Assembly (NCBI RefSeq): GCF_014636935.1
Contig: NZ_BMES01000001.1
Coordinates: 661,383-725,382 of the forward strand
DNA: 64,000 nucleotides
DNA from: Alsobacter metallidurans
GTDB taxonomy: Bacteria > Pseudomonadota > Alphaproteobacteria > Rhizobiales > Beijerinckiaceae
Direction: 5' to 3'
In this document: one piece after another, positions 50,327 to 59,967 of the stretch
How positions within the stretch are numbered: the stretch's first letter is position 1
How the letters are laid out: each line of letters opens with the position of its first letter
Made by a program: the position numbers and the translations under genes
Notes under the pieces: model-generated
Seen by the model: only the letters and a program-made list of their open reading frames with translations
Database searches by the model: none
What the model was told of the DNA's origin: nothing

Positions 50327-51814
50327 TTATTGTGGCGGCCCCAACTTCGCCAGCGCGTGCGAGATCGGCGTGAGCGCCGCTTCGGCTTGCCGGAAGAGCG
50401 CGTAGCTGGCGTCCAGCCGCGCCGCGCGCGCCGGGGCGGGGCGGTAGACGGCCGCCGGGGCGGCGAGGCGCTCCTGCGCGGCCTCAAGGGTTTCGCCGTC
50501 GGCCGCCGCAGCCGCCGCGATCGCGCCCCCGAGAAGGCCCGGCTCCGCATGCGCGGCGGTGACCACCGGAACCCCGCACACATCGGCCTTGACCTGCGCC
50601 CAGGCCGGGCTCGCCGCGCCGCCGCCGCCGAAGCGGATCTCCGCGGGCCGGAACCCGAGGGCGGCCTCGGCGCGCTCGAACACGATCCGGTTCAGGAAGG
50701 CGACGCCCTCCAGCACGGCCCAGGCGCAATCCGTCGCCGTGTGGCGGCGATCGAGGCCCACAAAGGCCCCGCGCAGCATCGGGTCCCAATAGGGCGTCCG
50801 CTCGCCCTGCAGGTAGGGCAGAAACAGGAGCGGCTGGGCGAAGCGTTCGCCCGCCAGGAGGCGGTCCAGCGCCGGGCCGGTCGCCTCATCGGCGAAGCCC
50901 AGCAGGTCCAGCGCCCAGCGCAGCGCGTCCGCGCCGTTCTGCCCGGGGCCGCCCAGATGCGTGAGGCCGCCCCAGTCCACGCTCATCAGCCCGGGCGCCT
51001 GCGCGGGCCCCTTGGAGAACACGCCCACGACCTCGGTGGTGCCCGAGAGATTATAGGCGCCGCCATGGTGCAGCGCCCCGAGCCCGAGCACGGACGCCCA
51101 GGTGTCGTGCGAGAGCATCACGACGCGCGCGCCCGCCAGCCGGCCCAGCGCGCCGGGCAGTCCGCGCCGAACGGCCCCGACGACGCTGGCCGGCCGAAGC
51201 AGGTCCGGCGTGGGATCGGCGATGTTGGCCGCCTCGAAGAGCGAGCCGCCGCCCGGGCCCGGTTGGCGGCACGCGGCGAGCCGGGCGGAGGCGATAGGGT
51301 CCGACGCCATGCGGCCGGTCAGGCGGGCGTTGAGCCAGTCCTTCGGCTCCAGCACCCGCGCAACCGCGGCGGCGCGATCGGGCGCCGTGCGGCGCAGCCA
51401 GGCGAGGCGCGCCAGCGGATGAAACGCATTCACGAGTGCGGTTTCGACGTGGTCCTGCGGCAGCCTCGCCCGCAGCGTGTCCGCGTCGGCGGCGGAACGG
51501 GCGTCCGCCCAGGTCAGGGCGGGGCCGAGCGCCCGCCCGCGGGCGTCCACGAACACCTGCGTGCGCGTCACGCTCGTGATCGCAACCGCAGCGGCCGCCT
51601 CGAAGGCGGCCTGCGCCACGCTCTCGAGCTCGTCGGCGGCGTCGGCGAGCAGCGTCCACCACGTCGCGGGATCGGCCTCGGCGCTCCCGGCGGATCCGAA
51701 AGGCTGCGGCCGGCCCGCCATCGCGACAACGCCGCCGTCGCTCCCCACCAGCGCGGCGCGCAGGCTGGTGCCGCCGAGATCCACGGCGAATGTGGTGTGG
51801 TGCGCGGATGTCAT
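50327..51814 (-). CDS. FGGY-family carbohydrate kinase
   Basis: 495-aa sugar kinase with both actin-like domains: N-terminal phosphate-1 motif VDLGGTSLRAALVG, AITSVTRTQVFVDARGRAL and TWADARS, PKDWLNARLTG, then GTTEVVGVF, YLQGERTPYWDPMLRGAF and the C-terminal adenosine motif RFGGGGAASPAWAQ. The typical GGG after EIR is present. Closest in general form to xylulokinase/ribulokinase-type enzymes. The start at 51814 is four bases from the chemoreceptor stop, so these are co-transcribed. Confidence 0.9.
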   Translation of the reverse strand: MTSAHHTTFAVDLGGTSLRAALVGSDGGVVAMAGRPQPFGSAGSAEADPATWWTLLADAADELESVAQAAFEAAAAVAITSVTRTQVFVDARGRALGPALTWADARSAADADTLRARLPQDHVETALVNAFHPLARLAWLRRTAPDRAAAVARVLEPKDWLNARLTGRMASDPIASARLAACRQPGPGGGSLFEAANIADPTPDLLRPASVVGAVRRGLPGALGRLAGARVVMLSHDTWASVLGLGALHHGGAYNLSGTTEVVGVFSKGPAQAPGLMSVDWGGLTHLGGPGQNGADALRWALDLLGFADEATGPALDRLLAGERFAQPLLFLPYLQGERTPYWDPMLRGAFVGLDRRHTATDCAWAVLEGVAFLNRIVFERAEAALGFRPAEIRFGGGGAASPAWAQVKADVCGVPVVTAAHAEPGLLGGAIAAAAAADGETLEAAQERLAAPAAVYRPAPARAARLDASYALFRQAEAALTPISHALAKLGPPQ

Positions 51815-51818
51815 GGCC

Positions 51819-53486
51819 TCAGGCCGCCTGCACTTCCCGCAAGAACCGATCCACCGACGTCCGGAACTCGGAGGCGAGTTGGCCCATCTCGCGCGCGTCC
51901 GCGAGCACGCGCATTGCGGCCACGCTGGTGCCGTCCGCGGTTCCGGCCGTGAGCGCGAGCGACTGGTCGAGCTGGCCCGCGCCCGCCGCCGCGCTCGAGA
52001 TGCTGGAAGCAATCTCCGCCGTCGCGACGGTCTGTTGTTCAATCGCGCCGGCGATCTGGTCGGTGACGCCGGAGATCTCGGCCACGATGCTGTCGATCTC
52101 CGCCATGGCCTGCACGGCCTGCGCGCCGCTGCCCACGATGTCGTGCACCGTGCCGGTGATGCCGTCCGTCGCCTTGGCGGTCGCGGCCGCCAGCGACTTC
52201 ACCTCCGCGGCCACCACCGCGAAGCCCCGCCCCGCCTCGCCGGCGCGCGCCGCCTCGATGGTGGCGTTGAGCGCCAGCAGGTTGGTCTGCTGCGCGATGC
52301 TCTGGATCAGCGCCAGCACGCTCTCGATGCGCGCGCCGGAGGCGGCCAGCTTGGAGATGGAGCCCTGCGTCACGGTGGTCATTTCGGTGGCGCGGCGGAC
52401 GATGCCGCTGGCCTCGCCGATCTGCGTGGCGATCTTTTCCACGGACTGCTCAAGCTGCTTGGCCGAGTGGTCGATCGAGCCCACGTCCTTGGAGGTCTGG
52501 GCCGCCGACATGGCGGCCGAGCGGGTGTGCTGGTCGACGATCTGCGCCGCCTGCGTGAGCTCGCCCGCCAACCCCTCGAAGCTCGCCGTGAAGGCCCCCA
52601 TCCGCTCCAGCGCGGAGGCGACGTGGAGCCTGAATTCATGGATGGCGGTCTCGATCCGGGTCTGGCGCTCCTTCTCGACCGCGCCGGCCCGCACCTTGGC
52701 GTCGAGCTCGTTCTTGAGTTCGGTTTGGAGCCGCAGCGCCTCCACGACGCGCGCCAGCGTGCCGATCTCGTCCGGTCGCCGAAGGCCCGGGACCCCCACC
52801 GAGGTGTCGCCGCTGGCGATCCGCTGCAGCAGGTCGATATGCTGCGAGATCGGCCGCGAGATGCTGCGGGTGAGGTAGCGGTAGAGTTGCCCGGCCAGCA
52901 GCAGGGTGACCAGGAGGGCCAGCACGGTGGCGAAGCGCAGGCGCTGGGCGAAGCTCGCCGCGCCCGCCGAGGCGGCGTCGAGCGAGTCCCCGATCTGACC
53001 GCGCAGCTCCGCCGCCATGCGGCCGAGCTGGCGCGTATCGTCCGTATAGCCGTCGATGCGCCGGAGCAGGTCCGCCGGGTCCGTCGGGGGGCGGTCCGCC
53101 AGCGCGGAGCCGTCCGCGATGTGCTGGACGAGCCGGTCCCGCAAGGCCGGAACCTCTGGGGCCAGAACCGGATCGATGCTCGCCAGGAACTGCAGCGTGC
53201 CGTTGAGCTTCTCGCGTGTGGTCCTGACGTCGTCCGTCACGCCCGGCCCGGCGGCCGGGTCCATGGCCTTGCGGATGACCCGCCGGTCGAACGCCTGCAC
53301 GTCGATCACGCCGCGATAGAAACCGTCGAGATTGTGCGCCGACTCCCGCGTGCTCGCGACGCTGGCCATGAGCCAGTAGGTCGACATGATCGCCGATCCG
53401 CCGACCGCCAGGGCCAGCAGCGCCACGCCGCCCACCACCACGGACGCGTGGGTCCTGATCGAGACGCCTCGGAGCCAACGAAACAT
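51819..53486 (-). CDS. methyl-accepting chemotaxis protein
   Basis: 555-aa chemoreceptor: TM1 at about 15-36, a 145-residue mostly helical periplasmic domain, TM2 at about 184-203, HAMP ([20 protein letters not shown]), then the coiled signalling domain with the hairpin tip [20 protein letters not shown] and [16 protein letters not shown] chose ATG 53486 (MFRWLRG) because it fits TM1; the frame is open further upstream. Being fused at 4 bp to a sugar-kinase/ABC operon suggests it senses that operon's substrate. Confidence 0.9.
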   Translation of the reverse strand: MFRWLRGVSIRTHASVVVGGVALLALAVGGSAIMSTYWLMASVASTRESAHNLDGFYRGVIDVQAFDRRVIRKAMDPAAGPGVTDDVRTTREKLNGTLQFLASIDPVLAPEVPALRDRLVQHIADGSALADRPPTDPADLLRRIDGYTDDTRQLGRMAAELRGQIGDSLDAASAGAASFAQRLRFATVLALLVTLLLAGQLYRYLTRSISRPISQHIDLLQRIASGDTSVGVPGLRRPDEIGTLARVVEALRLQTELKNELDAKVRAGAVEKERQTRIETAIHEFRLHVASALERMGAFTASFEGLAGELTQAAQIVDQHTRSAAMSAAQTSKDVGSIDHSAKQLEQSVEKIATQIGEASGIVRRATEMTTVTQGSISKLAASGARIESVLALIQSIAQQTNLLALNATIEAARAGEAGRGFAVVAAEVKSLAAATAKATDGITGTVHDIVGSGAQAVQAMAEIDSIVAEISGVTDQIAGAIEQQTVATAEIASSISSAAAGAGQLDQSLALTAGTADGTSVAAMRVLADAREMGQLASEFRTSVDRFLREVQAA

Positions 53487-53682
53487 TGCGCAGAATTCCC
53501 TCTGCCTCAACACAAAGCAGAGCGGTCCTAATACTGCCTTTACGACTATGATCATCGCGAGCGCGCCGGCGCGGTTTCGACGGCGTTGGGCCAGCTTGTC
53601 GCGCCGCCCTGCAATGAAACCCTTTCCTTTCGAAGCGCGTTCTCGACCGGCGCAAACTGCGCCGTGCTCCGGGGACCCGTCG

Positions 53683-54378
53683 ATGCTGGACGAACAACAC
53701 ACGCGGGAGCGCGGCGACGCGCGCGCCAAGCTGGATCTGTACAAGAGCCTGCTCGACTGGAGACGGACGGTCGGGGATCTCTACGCCGACATCCGCATGA
53801 TGGAGCCCGAGGAGGGCTGGGCGTTGTGGCGCGACACGCGCGACCGCCTGTTCCGCAGCCACGCGCAGTCGCCGCTGTCGCAGGCCCGTCGGACCCAGTT
53901 TGAGGGCGTGAACTACTTTCCGTACGATCCCGCATTGCGCTTCACCGTGGCGCTGCAGCCCGCCGAGGGGCGCGAGACGCTGCAGGCCGAGGCCGGCAAG
54001 GACGGGCTCATGACGCTCGTGCCCTTCGCGCTCACGCAAGGGCTGGAGCAGCCGCTCGGCAAGGAGCTGACGCTTTACTGGATCAACGGCTATGCGGGCG
54101 GCGTCTTCCTGCCCTTCAACGACGCCACGAATGGCTGGACGACATTTGCGGGTGGGCGCTACCTGCTCGACACCATCAAGAGCGCCGATCTCGGCGCTGC
54201 CGAGGATGGCCGGCTGATCCTCGATTTCAACTTCAGCTACTACCCGTCTTGCGCTTATTCGGAGGCCTGGGTCTGTCCGCTGTCGCCGATCGAGAACCGG
54301 CTGAAACGGGCGATTGCGGGCGGCGAACGCGACGCTCCGGATGATCGCCGCGAGCCGGCGGGCCTGCGTCTCGTCTGA
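53683..54378 (+). CDS. DUF1684 domain protein
   Basis: 231-aa soluble protein with the DUF1684 signature: [18 protein letters not shown] in the N half, then [37 protein letters not shown], and [18 protein letters not shown] with the conserved Cys, [10 protein letters not shown]. Function unknown. Start at 53683 follows CCGGGGA; the frame is open further upstream without conservation. Confidence 0.83.
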   Translation: MLDEQHTRERGDARAKLDLYKSLLDWRRTVGDLYADIRMMEPEEGWALWRDTRDRLFRSHAQSPLSQARRTQFEGVNYFPYDPALRFTVALQPAEGRETLQAEAGKDGLMTLVPFALTQGLEQPLGKELTLYWINGYAGGVFLPFNDATNGWTTFAGGRYLLDTIKSADLGAAEDGRLILDFNFSYYPSCAYSEAWVCPLSPIENRLKRAIAGGERDAPDDRREPAGLRLV

Positions 54379-54468
54379 CGGCGAGTTGATGACCTACCGC
54401 CATTGAGCGCTTGCGCGCCGGTTTTCAACCGATAGCCTGACCGCATGATCCTTCGAGGGGCTTTTCCG

Positions 54469-55347
54469 ATGCGTATCGCGCCAGTTCTCGCCGTTGCGGC
54501 GACTTTCGTCGTCTCGTCCATCTCGGCCGTGTCAGCCCAGACCATCAAGATCGGCTCCAAGAACTTCACCGAGCAGTTCGTGGTCGCCGAGCTCTACGCG
54601 GCCGCCCTGGAAGGAGCGGGCTTCAAGGTGGAGCGCAAGATCAACCTCGGCGGCACGCTGGTGGCGCACGAGGCGCTGAAAAGCGGCGCGATTGACCTCT
54701 ATCCCGAATACACCGGCACCGGCCTGAACGCCGTCATGAAGGCGCAGGGCGTCACCGAGACGGATCCCGAGAAGGTCCGCGGCATGGTGAAGGCCTTCTA
54801 CGAGAAGGAATTTAACCTCACCTGGCTGAAGCCGTCGGGCATCAACAACGGCTACGCGATCGTGGTGCGGCCCGACACCGCAAAGGAATACGGGTTGAAG
54901 ACCCTGAGCGACCTCGGCAAGGCATCCTCCAAGCTGAAGCTCGGCGCCGGCGCCGAGTTCGTGGATCGCCGCGACGGCATCAAGGGCCTGAAGGAGGTCT
55001 ACGGGGCCGAGTTCCAGGAGTTCAAGCAGTTCGCGGCGCTGCGCCTGCGTTACGACGCGCTCACGCAAAAGCAGGTCGACGTCGCCAACGGCTTCTCGAC
55101 CGATTGGCAGATCGCGGCCGAGAAATTCATCGCGCTCGATGACGACAAGTCTCTGTTCCCTCCCTACTACCTCGCCCCGGTGGTGCGCCCGGACATCGCC
55201 GCCAACGAGAAGGTGGTGGCCGTGCTCGAGAAGGTCGGCGCGGCGCTCGACAACCCCACCATGCAGGAGCTGAACCGGCAGGTGGAAGTCGACAAAAAGG
55301 AGCCCCGCACGGTGGCGGCCAACTTCCTGAAGAGCAAGGGCCTGTGA
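54469..55347 (+). CDS. quaternary-amine ABC substrate-binding protein (OpuC/OsmF/EgtU type)
   Basis: 292-aa periplasmic binding protein of the glycine-betaine/OpuAC family; signal peptide ends near SAVSA (about residue 23). Seen: IKIGSKNFTEQFVVAELYA, NLGGTLVAHEALKSGAIDLY, PEYTGTGL and QKQVDVANGFSTDWQIA, all typical. Family members bind trimethylammonium compounds in an aromatic cage; EgtU relatives bind ergothioneine. ATG 54469 is preferred to 54445 because GAGGGGC lies just upstream. First gene of an operon with a lyase homologue, two permeases and an ATPase. Confidence 0.92.
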   Translation: MRIAPVLAVAATFVVSSISAVSAQTIKIGSKNFTEQFVVAELYAAALEGAGFKVERKINLGGTLVAHEALKSGAIDLYPEYTGTGLNAVMKAQGVTETDPEKVRGMVKAFYEKEFNLTWLKPSGINNGYAIVVRPDTAKEYGLKTLSDLGKASSKLKLGAGAEFVDRRDGIKGLKEVYGAEFQEFKQFAALRLRYDALTQKQVDVANGFSTDWQIAAEKFIALDDDKSLFPPYYLAPVVRPDIAANEKVVAVLEKVGAALDNPTMQELNRQVEVDKKEPRTVAANFLKSKGL

Positions 55348-55368
55348 CCTGAGCCGCGGGCCAGGTCC

Positions 55369-56907
55369 GTGGGGGCGGAACCTGAACACGACGCGGTGAC
55401 GTTCGGCGGGAGCGCCGTCGCGCTGGCGGACATCGTTGCGGTCGCGCGTCGCGCCGCGCCGGTGCGCCTCGACGCGAGCGTCGGACCGCGCCTTGCGGCG
55501 GCGCGCGCCGTGGTCGATCGCGCGCTTGGGCGCAATGACGCCGTCTACGGCCTGACCACCGGCCTCGGCGCCGCGGTCGACACCCGGCTGGACGCGGAGC
55601 AGATCGCGGCCTTCCAGACGCGGGCCATCCGGGCTCGCGCGGTCGGCGTCGGTGAGTGCATGGCGCCCGATGAAGTACGGGCCATGCTGGCCGCCCGCCT
55701 GGCCGGCCTCTGCCAGGCGGCGTCCGGCATTTCGCCAACGCTCGTGGACGCTGTCGCGGCCCTGCTCAACAAGGGCGTGACGCCGCGCGTGCGCCGCATC
55801 GGCTCGCTCGGCGAAGCGGACCTGAGCCCGCTCGCGCAGGCGTTCCTGCCGCTGATCGGCGAAGGCGAGGCCGAGCGTGACGGCGCTGTGGTGTCCGGCG
55901 CCGACGCTTTGGCGACGGCCGGGCTCGCGCCCGCGACGCTGGGGCCGAAGGACGCCCTGGCGCTGCTCAACAGCAACGCCCAGAGCATCGGCCTGGCGGC
56001 GCTCGCCCTTGTGGATCTGCGGGCGGTTCTGGAAGCGGCGATCCTGGCCGGCGCCTTGTCGCTGGAGGGCTACCGCGCCAACCTGTCGCCGCTGGACCCC
56101 GACCTCGGCCGCCTGCGCGGCCTGGAAGGCCATGCGGCGGGCCTGCGGGCGCTGCGAGCCGCGCTCGATGGCTCCGCCCTGTTCGGACCCGGAGTCGCCC
56201 TGCGCGTGCAGGATCCGATCTCGTTTCGCACTCTCGCCCCCGTGTTCGGCTGCGCGCTGCGGGCCTGCGAGGCCGCGGAAGCGGTCGCGACGGCCGAACT
56301 GAACGGCGTCGGCGACAGCCCGGTGGTGCTGCCGGAGCGGGACGCCATGCTGTCCAGCGTCAACTTCGACACCACCGAGCTCGCGCTGGCGCTGGAGGCC
56401 GCCGGGCTCGCGCTGTCGCACCTTGCCGCGATCTCGGCCGCCCGTGTCACCAAGCTGATGTCGCCGGGCGCGAGCGGCCTGCCGCGCTTTCTCACCCGCC
56501 ATGGCGGATCGCATTCGGGCTTCGCCACCACGCAGAAAACAGCCTCCGCGCTGGAAGCCGAGATCAGGCATCTCGCGCATCCGCTCGGCGCCCTCACGAT
56601 CCCGGTGGCGGACGGCGTGGAAGACTACGCCCCGATGACGCCGGCCATCGTCGACAAGCTGCACGCGACGGTGCGCCGCTTCGCCCGGCTCGTCGCGATC
56701 GAGCTCGTGGTCGCCGCCCAGGCCGTGGATCTGCGCGAACCCGCCGCGCTCGGCCATGGCGCGGCTCTTGCGTACGACTTCGTGCGCGCCGCCGTGGGGC
56801 CGCTGGGCGACGACCGCCCGATGGGACGCGAATACGAGGCGCTGGCGCTGCGCATCCTCGATGGCGAGCTGCCGCGGCGGCTGGATCCCGAGGTCGCCGA
56901 GGCATGA
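55369..56907 (+). CDS. aromatic amino acid lyase homologue lacking the MIO triad (ergothionase-like candidate)
   Basis: 512-aa HAL/PAL-superfamily protein. Family motifs kept: catalytic Tyr Y60 in YGLTTGLG, LLNSNAQSIGL, QDPISFRTL, ELNGVGDSPVV, MSPGASGLPRFL, EAEIRHLAHP and EDYAPM. The cofactor site, normally GSVGASGDLAPL, reads GSLGEADLSPL (residues 145-155): Ala-Ser-Gly is replaced by Glu-Ala with one residue less, so no MIO group can form. MIO is needed to expel ammonia but not a better leaving group; ergothionase, which expels trimethylamine, is a known MIO-free relative. GTG start at 55369; GTG 55396 is an alternative. Confidence 0.85.
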   Translation: MGAEPEHDAVTFGGSAVALADIVAVARRAAPVRLDASVGPRLAAARAVVDRALGRNDAVYGLTTGLGAAVDTRLDAEQIAAFQTRAIRARAVGVGECMAPDEVRAMLAARLAGLCQAASGISPTLVDAVAALLNKGVTPRVRRIGSLGEADLSPLAQAFLPLIGEGEAERDGAVVSGADALATAGLAPATLGPKDALALLNSNAQSIGLAALALVDLRAVLEAAILAGALSLEGYRANLSPLDPDLGRLRGLEGHAAGLRALRAALDGSALFGPGVALRVQDPISFRTLAPVFGCALRACEAAEAVATAELNGVGDSPVVLPERDAMLSSVNFDTTELALALEAAGLALSHLAAISAARVTKLMSPGASGLPRFLTRHGGSHSGFATTQKTASALEAEIRHLAHPLGALTIPVADGVEDYAPMTPAIVDKLHATVRRFARLVAIELVVAAQAVDLREPAALGHGAALAYDFVRAAVGPLGDDRPMGREYEALALRILDGELPRRLDPEVAEA

Positions 56908-57533
56908 GCTGGCTGGTGGAGAACTACGACCGCCTGCTGGTCGCCCTGTGGGAGCACATCCAACTCGTCGGCGTCGGGCTCGCGATCTCGCTTGCGCTCG
57001 GCCTGCCGCTCGGCGTCGTGGCTGCGCGGCGTCCTGGCTTCGCGGTGTTCATCCTGCTCGTGTCGGGCGCGCTCTACACCGTGCCGGCGCTGGCCATCTT
57101 CGCGCTGCTGATCCCCTATCTTGGTCTCGGCTTCTGGCCCGCCATCGTGGCGCTGGTCGCCTATGCGCTCCTGATCATCATCCGCAACGTGTCGACGGGG
57201 CTCCGGCAGGTCTCGCCCGACATCCTCGACGCCGCGCAGGGCATGGGCTACGGCCCGATGCGCCGGCTCTTCGCCATCGAGCTGCCGCTCGCCATGCCGG
57301 TGATCGTGGCGGGCATTCGCATCACGGTGGTCACGCAGGTGTCGGTCGCCACCGTGGCGGCCTTCATCAACGCCGGCGGGCTGGGCGACATCATCTTCCA
57401 GGGCATCACGCAGGATTTCGGGGAGAAGGTCGTCATCGGCGCCGTTGCGACATCGGCGCTCGCGGTGGCGTGCGACGAGGCGCTGCGCCGGATCGAGATG
57501 CGGCTGCGCGCCGCGCAGGCGGACGCCCTGTGA
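56904..57533 (+). CDS. quaternary-amine ABC permease 1 (OpuCB/ProW type)
   Basis: 209-aa permease with about five helices. VGVGLAISLALGLPLGVVAA near the start and the coupling loop QGMGYGPMRRLFAIELPLAM (about 112-131), then GGLGDIIFQGI. Overlaps the lyase gene by 4 bp (ATGA), tying the lyase to the transporter. Partner of the second permease 17 bp downstream. Confidence 0.92.
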   Translation: MSWLVENYDRLLVALWEHIQLVGVGLAISLALGLPLGVVAARRPGFAVFILLVSGALYTVPALAIFALLIPYLGLGFWPAIVALVAYALLIIIRNVSTGLRQVSPDILDAAQGMGYGPMRRLFAIELPLAMPVIVAGIRITVVTQVSVATVAAFINAGGLGDIIFQGITQDFGEKVVIGAVATSALAVACDEALRRIEMRLRAAQADAL

Positions 57534-57549
57534 TGGCGGGTGCGCGCTG

Positions 57550-58182
57550 ATGCTCCAGTGGATCGCCGACAATCCCCGCATCTTCACGGTGGCGCTGCAG
57601 AACCACCTTTGGATCTCGGCCGCCGCCCTCGCGGCCGTGCTCGCCATCGCGCTGCCGCTCGGGCTGGCGCTCACGCGCCGCCGCGCGCTGGCGGGCGCCG
57701 CCATCGGGATCGTCAACGTGTTGCGAACGGTGCCGTCGCTGGCGCTGCTGGTGATCATGCTGCCGGTGCTGGGCACCGGCTTCCTGCCGTCTGTGGTGGC
57801 GTTGACGCTCTACGGGCTGCCGGCGCTGCTGCTGAACACCTATACGGGCCTGACCGAGGTGGACCGCGACATCGTCGACGCGGCGCGCGGGCAGGGGTTC
57901 TCCGACCGGCAGGTGATGACCCGCATCGAGATCCCGCTGGCGCTGCCGGTGGTGTTCGCGGGCGTGCGAACCGCCGCCGTGCAGATCGTCTCGGCCGCCA
58001 CGCTGGCGGCCTTCATCGGCGGCGGCGGGCTCGGCGAGCTCATCACCTCCGGAATGGCGAACTTCAACTTCCCGCAGCTTGTGGCCGGCGCGCTCGCGGT
58101 GGCGCTGCTGGCGTTGGCGGTGGAGCTCGCCTTCGCGGCCCTGGAATGGGTCATGACGCGCTCCACGGGGCTTCGCGACTGA
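57550..58182 (+). CDS. quaternary-amine ABC permease 2
   Basis: 210-aa permease homologous to permease 1: NHLWISAAALAAVLAIALPL, RTVPSLALLVIMLPVLGTG, coupling loop GQGFSDRQVMTRIEIPLALP, then GGGGLGELITSGM. The two distinct short permeases resemble the OpuCB/OpuCD arrangement. ATG 57550 lies within TGATG. Confidence 0.92.
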   Translation: MLQWIADNPRIFTVALQNHLWISAAALAAVLAIALPLGLALTRRRALAGAAIGIVNVLRTVPSLALLVIMLPVLGTGFLPSVVALTLYGLPALLLNTYTGLTEVDRDIVDAARGQGFSDRQVMTRIEIPLALPVVFAGVRTAAVQIVSAATLAAFIGGGGLGELITSGMANFNFPQLVAGALAVALLALAVELAFAALEWVMTRSTGLRD

Positions 58183-58198
58183 TGAAAGGCGTTGGCGC

Positions 58199-59167
58199 GT
58201 GATCAGGCTGGAAGCTGTCAGCAAGATGTTTCCCGGCGCGGCGCGGCCCGCCGTGGATGCGCTGGACCTCGAGGTGCCGTCCGGCCGCACCTGCGTGCTG
58301 ATCGGCCCCTCGGGCTGCGGCAAGACCACCACGATGCGGATGGTGAACCGGCTGATCGAGCCCAGCGCCGGCCGCATCATCGTGGAGGGCGAGGACGTCA
58401 CCACGGTGGACCCGGTCGGCCTGCGCCGGCGCATCGGCTACGTGATCCAGCAGGTCGGCCTGTTTCCGCACATGACCATCGCGGACAATGTCGCGGCCGT
58501 GCCGCGCCTCCTCGGCTGGCCGGAGGCGCGCATCCGCGAGCGCAGCGCCGAGATGCTGTCGCTGGTGGGGCTGGAGCCCGGCCAGTTCCTGTCGCGCCAC
58601 CCGCGCCACCTGTCGGGCGGTCAGCGGCAGCGCGTCGGCGTCGCCCGGGCCCTGGCGGCCGACCCGCCCGTGATGCTGATGGACGAGCCCTTCGGGGCCA
58701 TCGACCCCATCGTGCGCGGGCGCCTGCAGGAGGAATTCCTCGACATCCTGCGCAGGCTGAAGAAGACCGTGATCCTGGTCACGCACGACATCGACGAGGC
58801 GATCCGCATGGGCGACCTCGTCGCCATCATGCGGGATGGGCGGCTCGTGCAGTACGACGCGCCGGAGCGCCTGCTGGCCGCGCCGGCGGACGGCTTCGTG
58901 GCCGATTTCGTCGGCGCCGACCGGGCGCTGCGTCGCCTGTCCTTGCTGCGCGCCATGGATGTCGCCGAGCCGGGCGAAAGCGGCGGGCTGCGGCTGCCGG
59001 GCTCGCTGTCGGCCCGCGACGTGCTGTCGGCCCTGCTGGCCGAGGGGCGGGACGTCGCCACCATCCTGGACGGGGAGGGAAGGGCGGCGGGGACGCTCAC
59101 GCTCGCCGCCATCCAGCGCCTGAGCGTGCTCGACAACCCGCACCCGGACGGAACCGGGCGTGCCTAG
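58199..59167 (+). CDS. quaternary-amine ABC ATP-binding protein (OpuCA/ProV type)
   Basis: 322-aa ATPase: Walker A GPSGCGKTT (about 37-45), Q-loop YVIQQVGLFPHMTIADNV, signature HLSGGQRQR, Walker B VMLMDEPFGAID, H-loop VTHDIDEAIRMGD, then AAPADGFVADFVGADRALRRL typical of OpuCA, and only a short remnant of the CBS region that follows in ProV. GTG start with AAAGGCG before it. The stop overlaps the convergent gene by 4 bp. Confidence 0.92.
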   Translation: MIRLEAVSKMFPGAARPAVDALDLEVPSGRTCVLIGPSGCGKTTTMRMVNRLIEPSAGRIIVEGEDVTTVDPVGLRRRIGYVIQQVGLFPHMTIADNVAAVPRLLGWPEARIRERSAEMLSLVGLEPGQFLSRHPRHLSGGQRQRVGVARALAADPPVMLMDEPFGAIDPIVRGRLQEEFLDILRRLKKTVILVTHDIDEAIRMGDLVAIMRDGRLVQYDAPERLLAAPADGFVADFVGADRALRRLSLLRAMDVAEPGESGGLRLPGSLSARDVLSALLAEGRDVATILDGEGRAAGTLTLAAIQRLSVLDNPHPDGTGRA

Positions 59168-59967
59168 CCGGGCTGCCGGTAGCCGGCGCGGTCGGCCGCC
59201 TCGGCTTTGTCACGCAGGATGGCGTAGTCGCCCGCATCGACCGCCGCGAAGCCGGTGAGTTGCAGCGAGGCCAGGAGCGCCCGGCCGGCGTCGTCCTCCG
59301 CGAACCCCAGCAGGGCGGAGCGCAGCGCCGCGAGGGTCGCGGCGTCCACGGATGGCGAGGCCGCCAGCAGCGGCATTGGCCGGGGGGCGGTGGTCACGAC
59401 CACGCGCAGCCGCGCCGCCGTGTCCGGCTCGTGGGCCAGGAGCAGGTCGTGGTAAAAAGAATCGAGCGGGCCGATGTCGATGACGCCGGACAGCACCGCG
59501 TCGATCACCCGGCGCGGCGTCTGCAGACCGCCGACGCTCTCGGCGAAGAGCGTCCGCCCCTTGTCCACATGCGGTAAAAGATGCGTCCGCAGCGCCTGGA
59601 AACCCGATTGCGAGTGCTCGGCCGTCCACCCGATGCGCCCGCCGAAGCTGTCCTCCAGCGTTCGGAGCGGGCCGTCGGCGCGCACCACGAGGCGCGTGGC
59701 GTAATGGGGCCGCCCGTCGCCGCTCGCCGGAATGGGAGCGGCGACCGGCGCGAGGCCGAAGCCGCCGGTCACGAACGGAAACCCGCAGATAAACGCGAGC
59801 CCGAGGTCCGGTCGCCGCCACAGCTCCTCCAGCGGCGCGGGCGCGGCATGCGGGATCACGTCCAGAGGGACGCCCGACACGGCGGCGACGCGCCCGAACA
59901 GCGCCGTCCAGGCGCCCGCCACGGCGGCGTTCACCGCATACATGCGGGCGTTGGCGACCAGCCTCAC
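59164..59967 (-). CDS. PhnD-like binding-fold protein without signal peptide
   Basis: 267-aa protein of the PhnD/SsuA/transferrin-type fold: LGLAFICGFPFVTGG, DSFGGRIGWTAEHSQSGFQA, VIDAVLSGVIDIGPLDSFYH and LLAASPSVDAATLAALRSAL. These are the family's ligand-lobe blocks. The N-terminus (MRLVANARMYAVN) has no signal peptide, so it should be cytoplasmic, unlike transport partners. GTG 59967 overlaps the stop of the ornithine-cyclodeaminase-like gene (GTGA). No phn genes near. Confidence 0.82.
   Translation of the reverse strand: MRLVANARMYAVNAAVAGAWTALFGRVAAVSGVPLDVIPHAAPAPLEELWRRPDLGLAFICGFPFVTGGFGLAPVAAPIPASGDGRPHYATRLVVRADGPLRTLEDSFGGRIGWTAEHSQSGFQALRTHLLPHVDKGRTLFAESVGGLQTPRRVIDAVLSGVIDIGPLDSFYHDLLLAHEPDTAARLRVVVTTAPRPMPLLAASPSVDAATLAALRSALLGFAEDDAGRALLASLQLTGFAAVDAGDYAILRDKAEAADRAGYRQPG

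Noticed and set aside
50311-50332. ACAA-N7-TTGT inverted repeat near the end of the FGGY kinase gene as an operator
   Set aside because: Arms of four bases with a different spacing; it overlaps the kinase stop region and is likely chance.
55369-56907. Histidine ammonia-lyase (hutH) call
   Set aside because: The Ala-Ser-Gly cofactor triad is absent and no hutU, hutI or hutG gene is near, so a standard HutH label would mislead.
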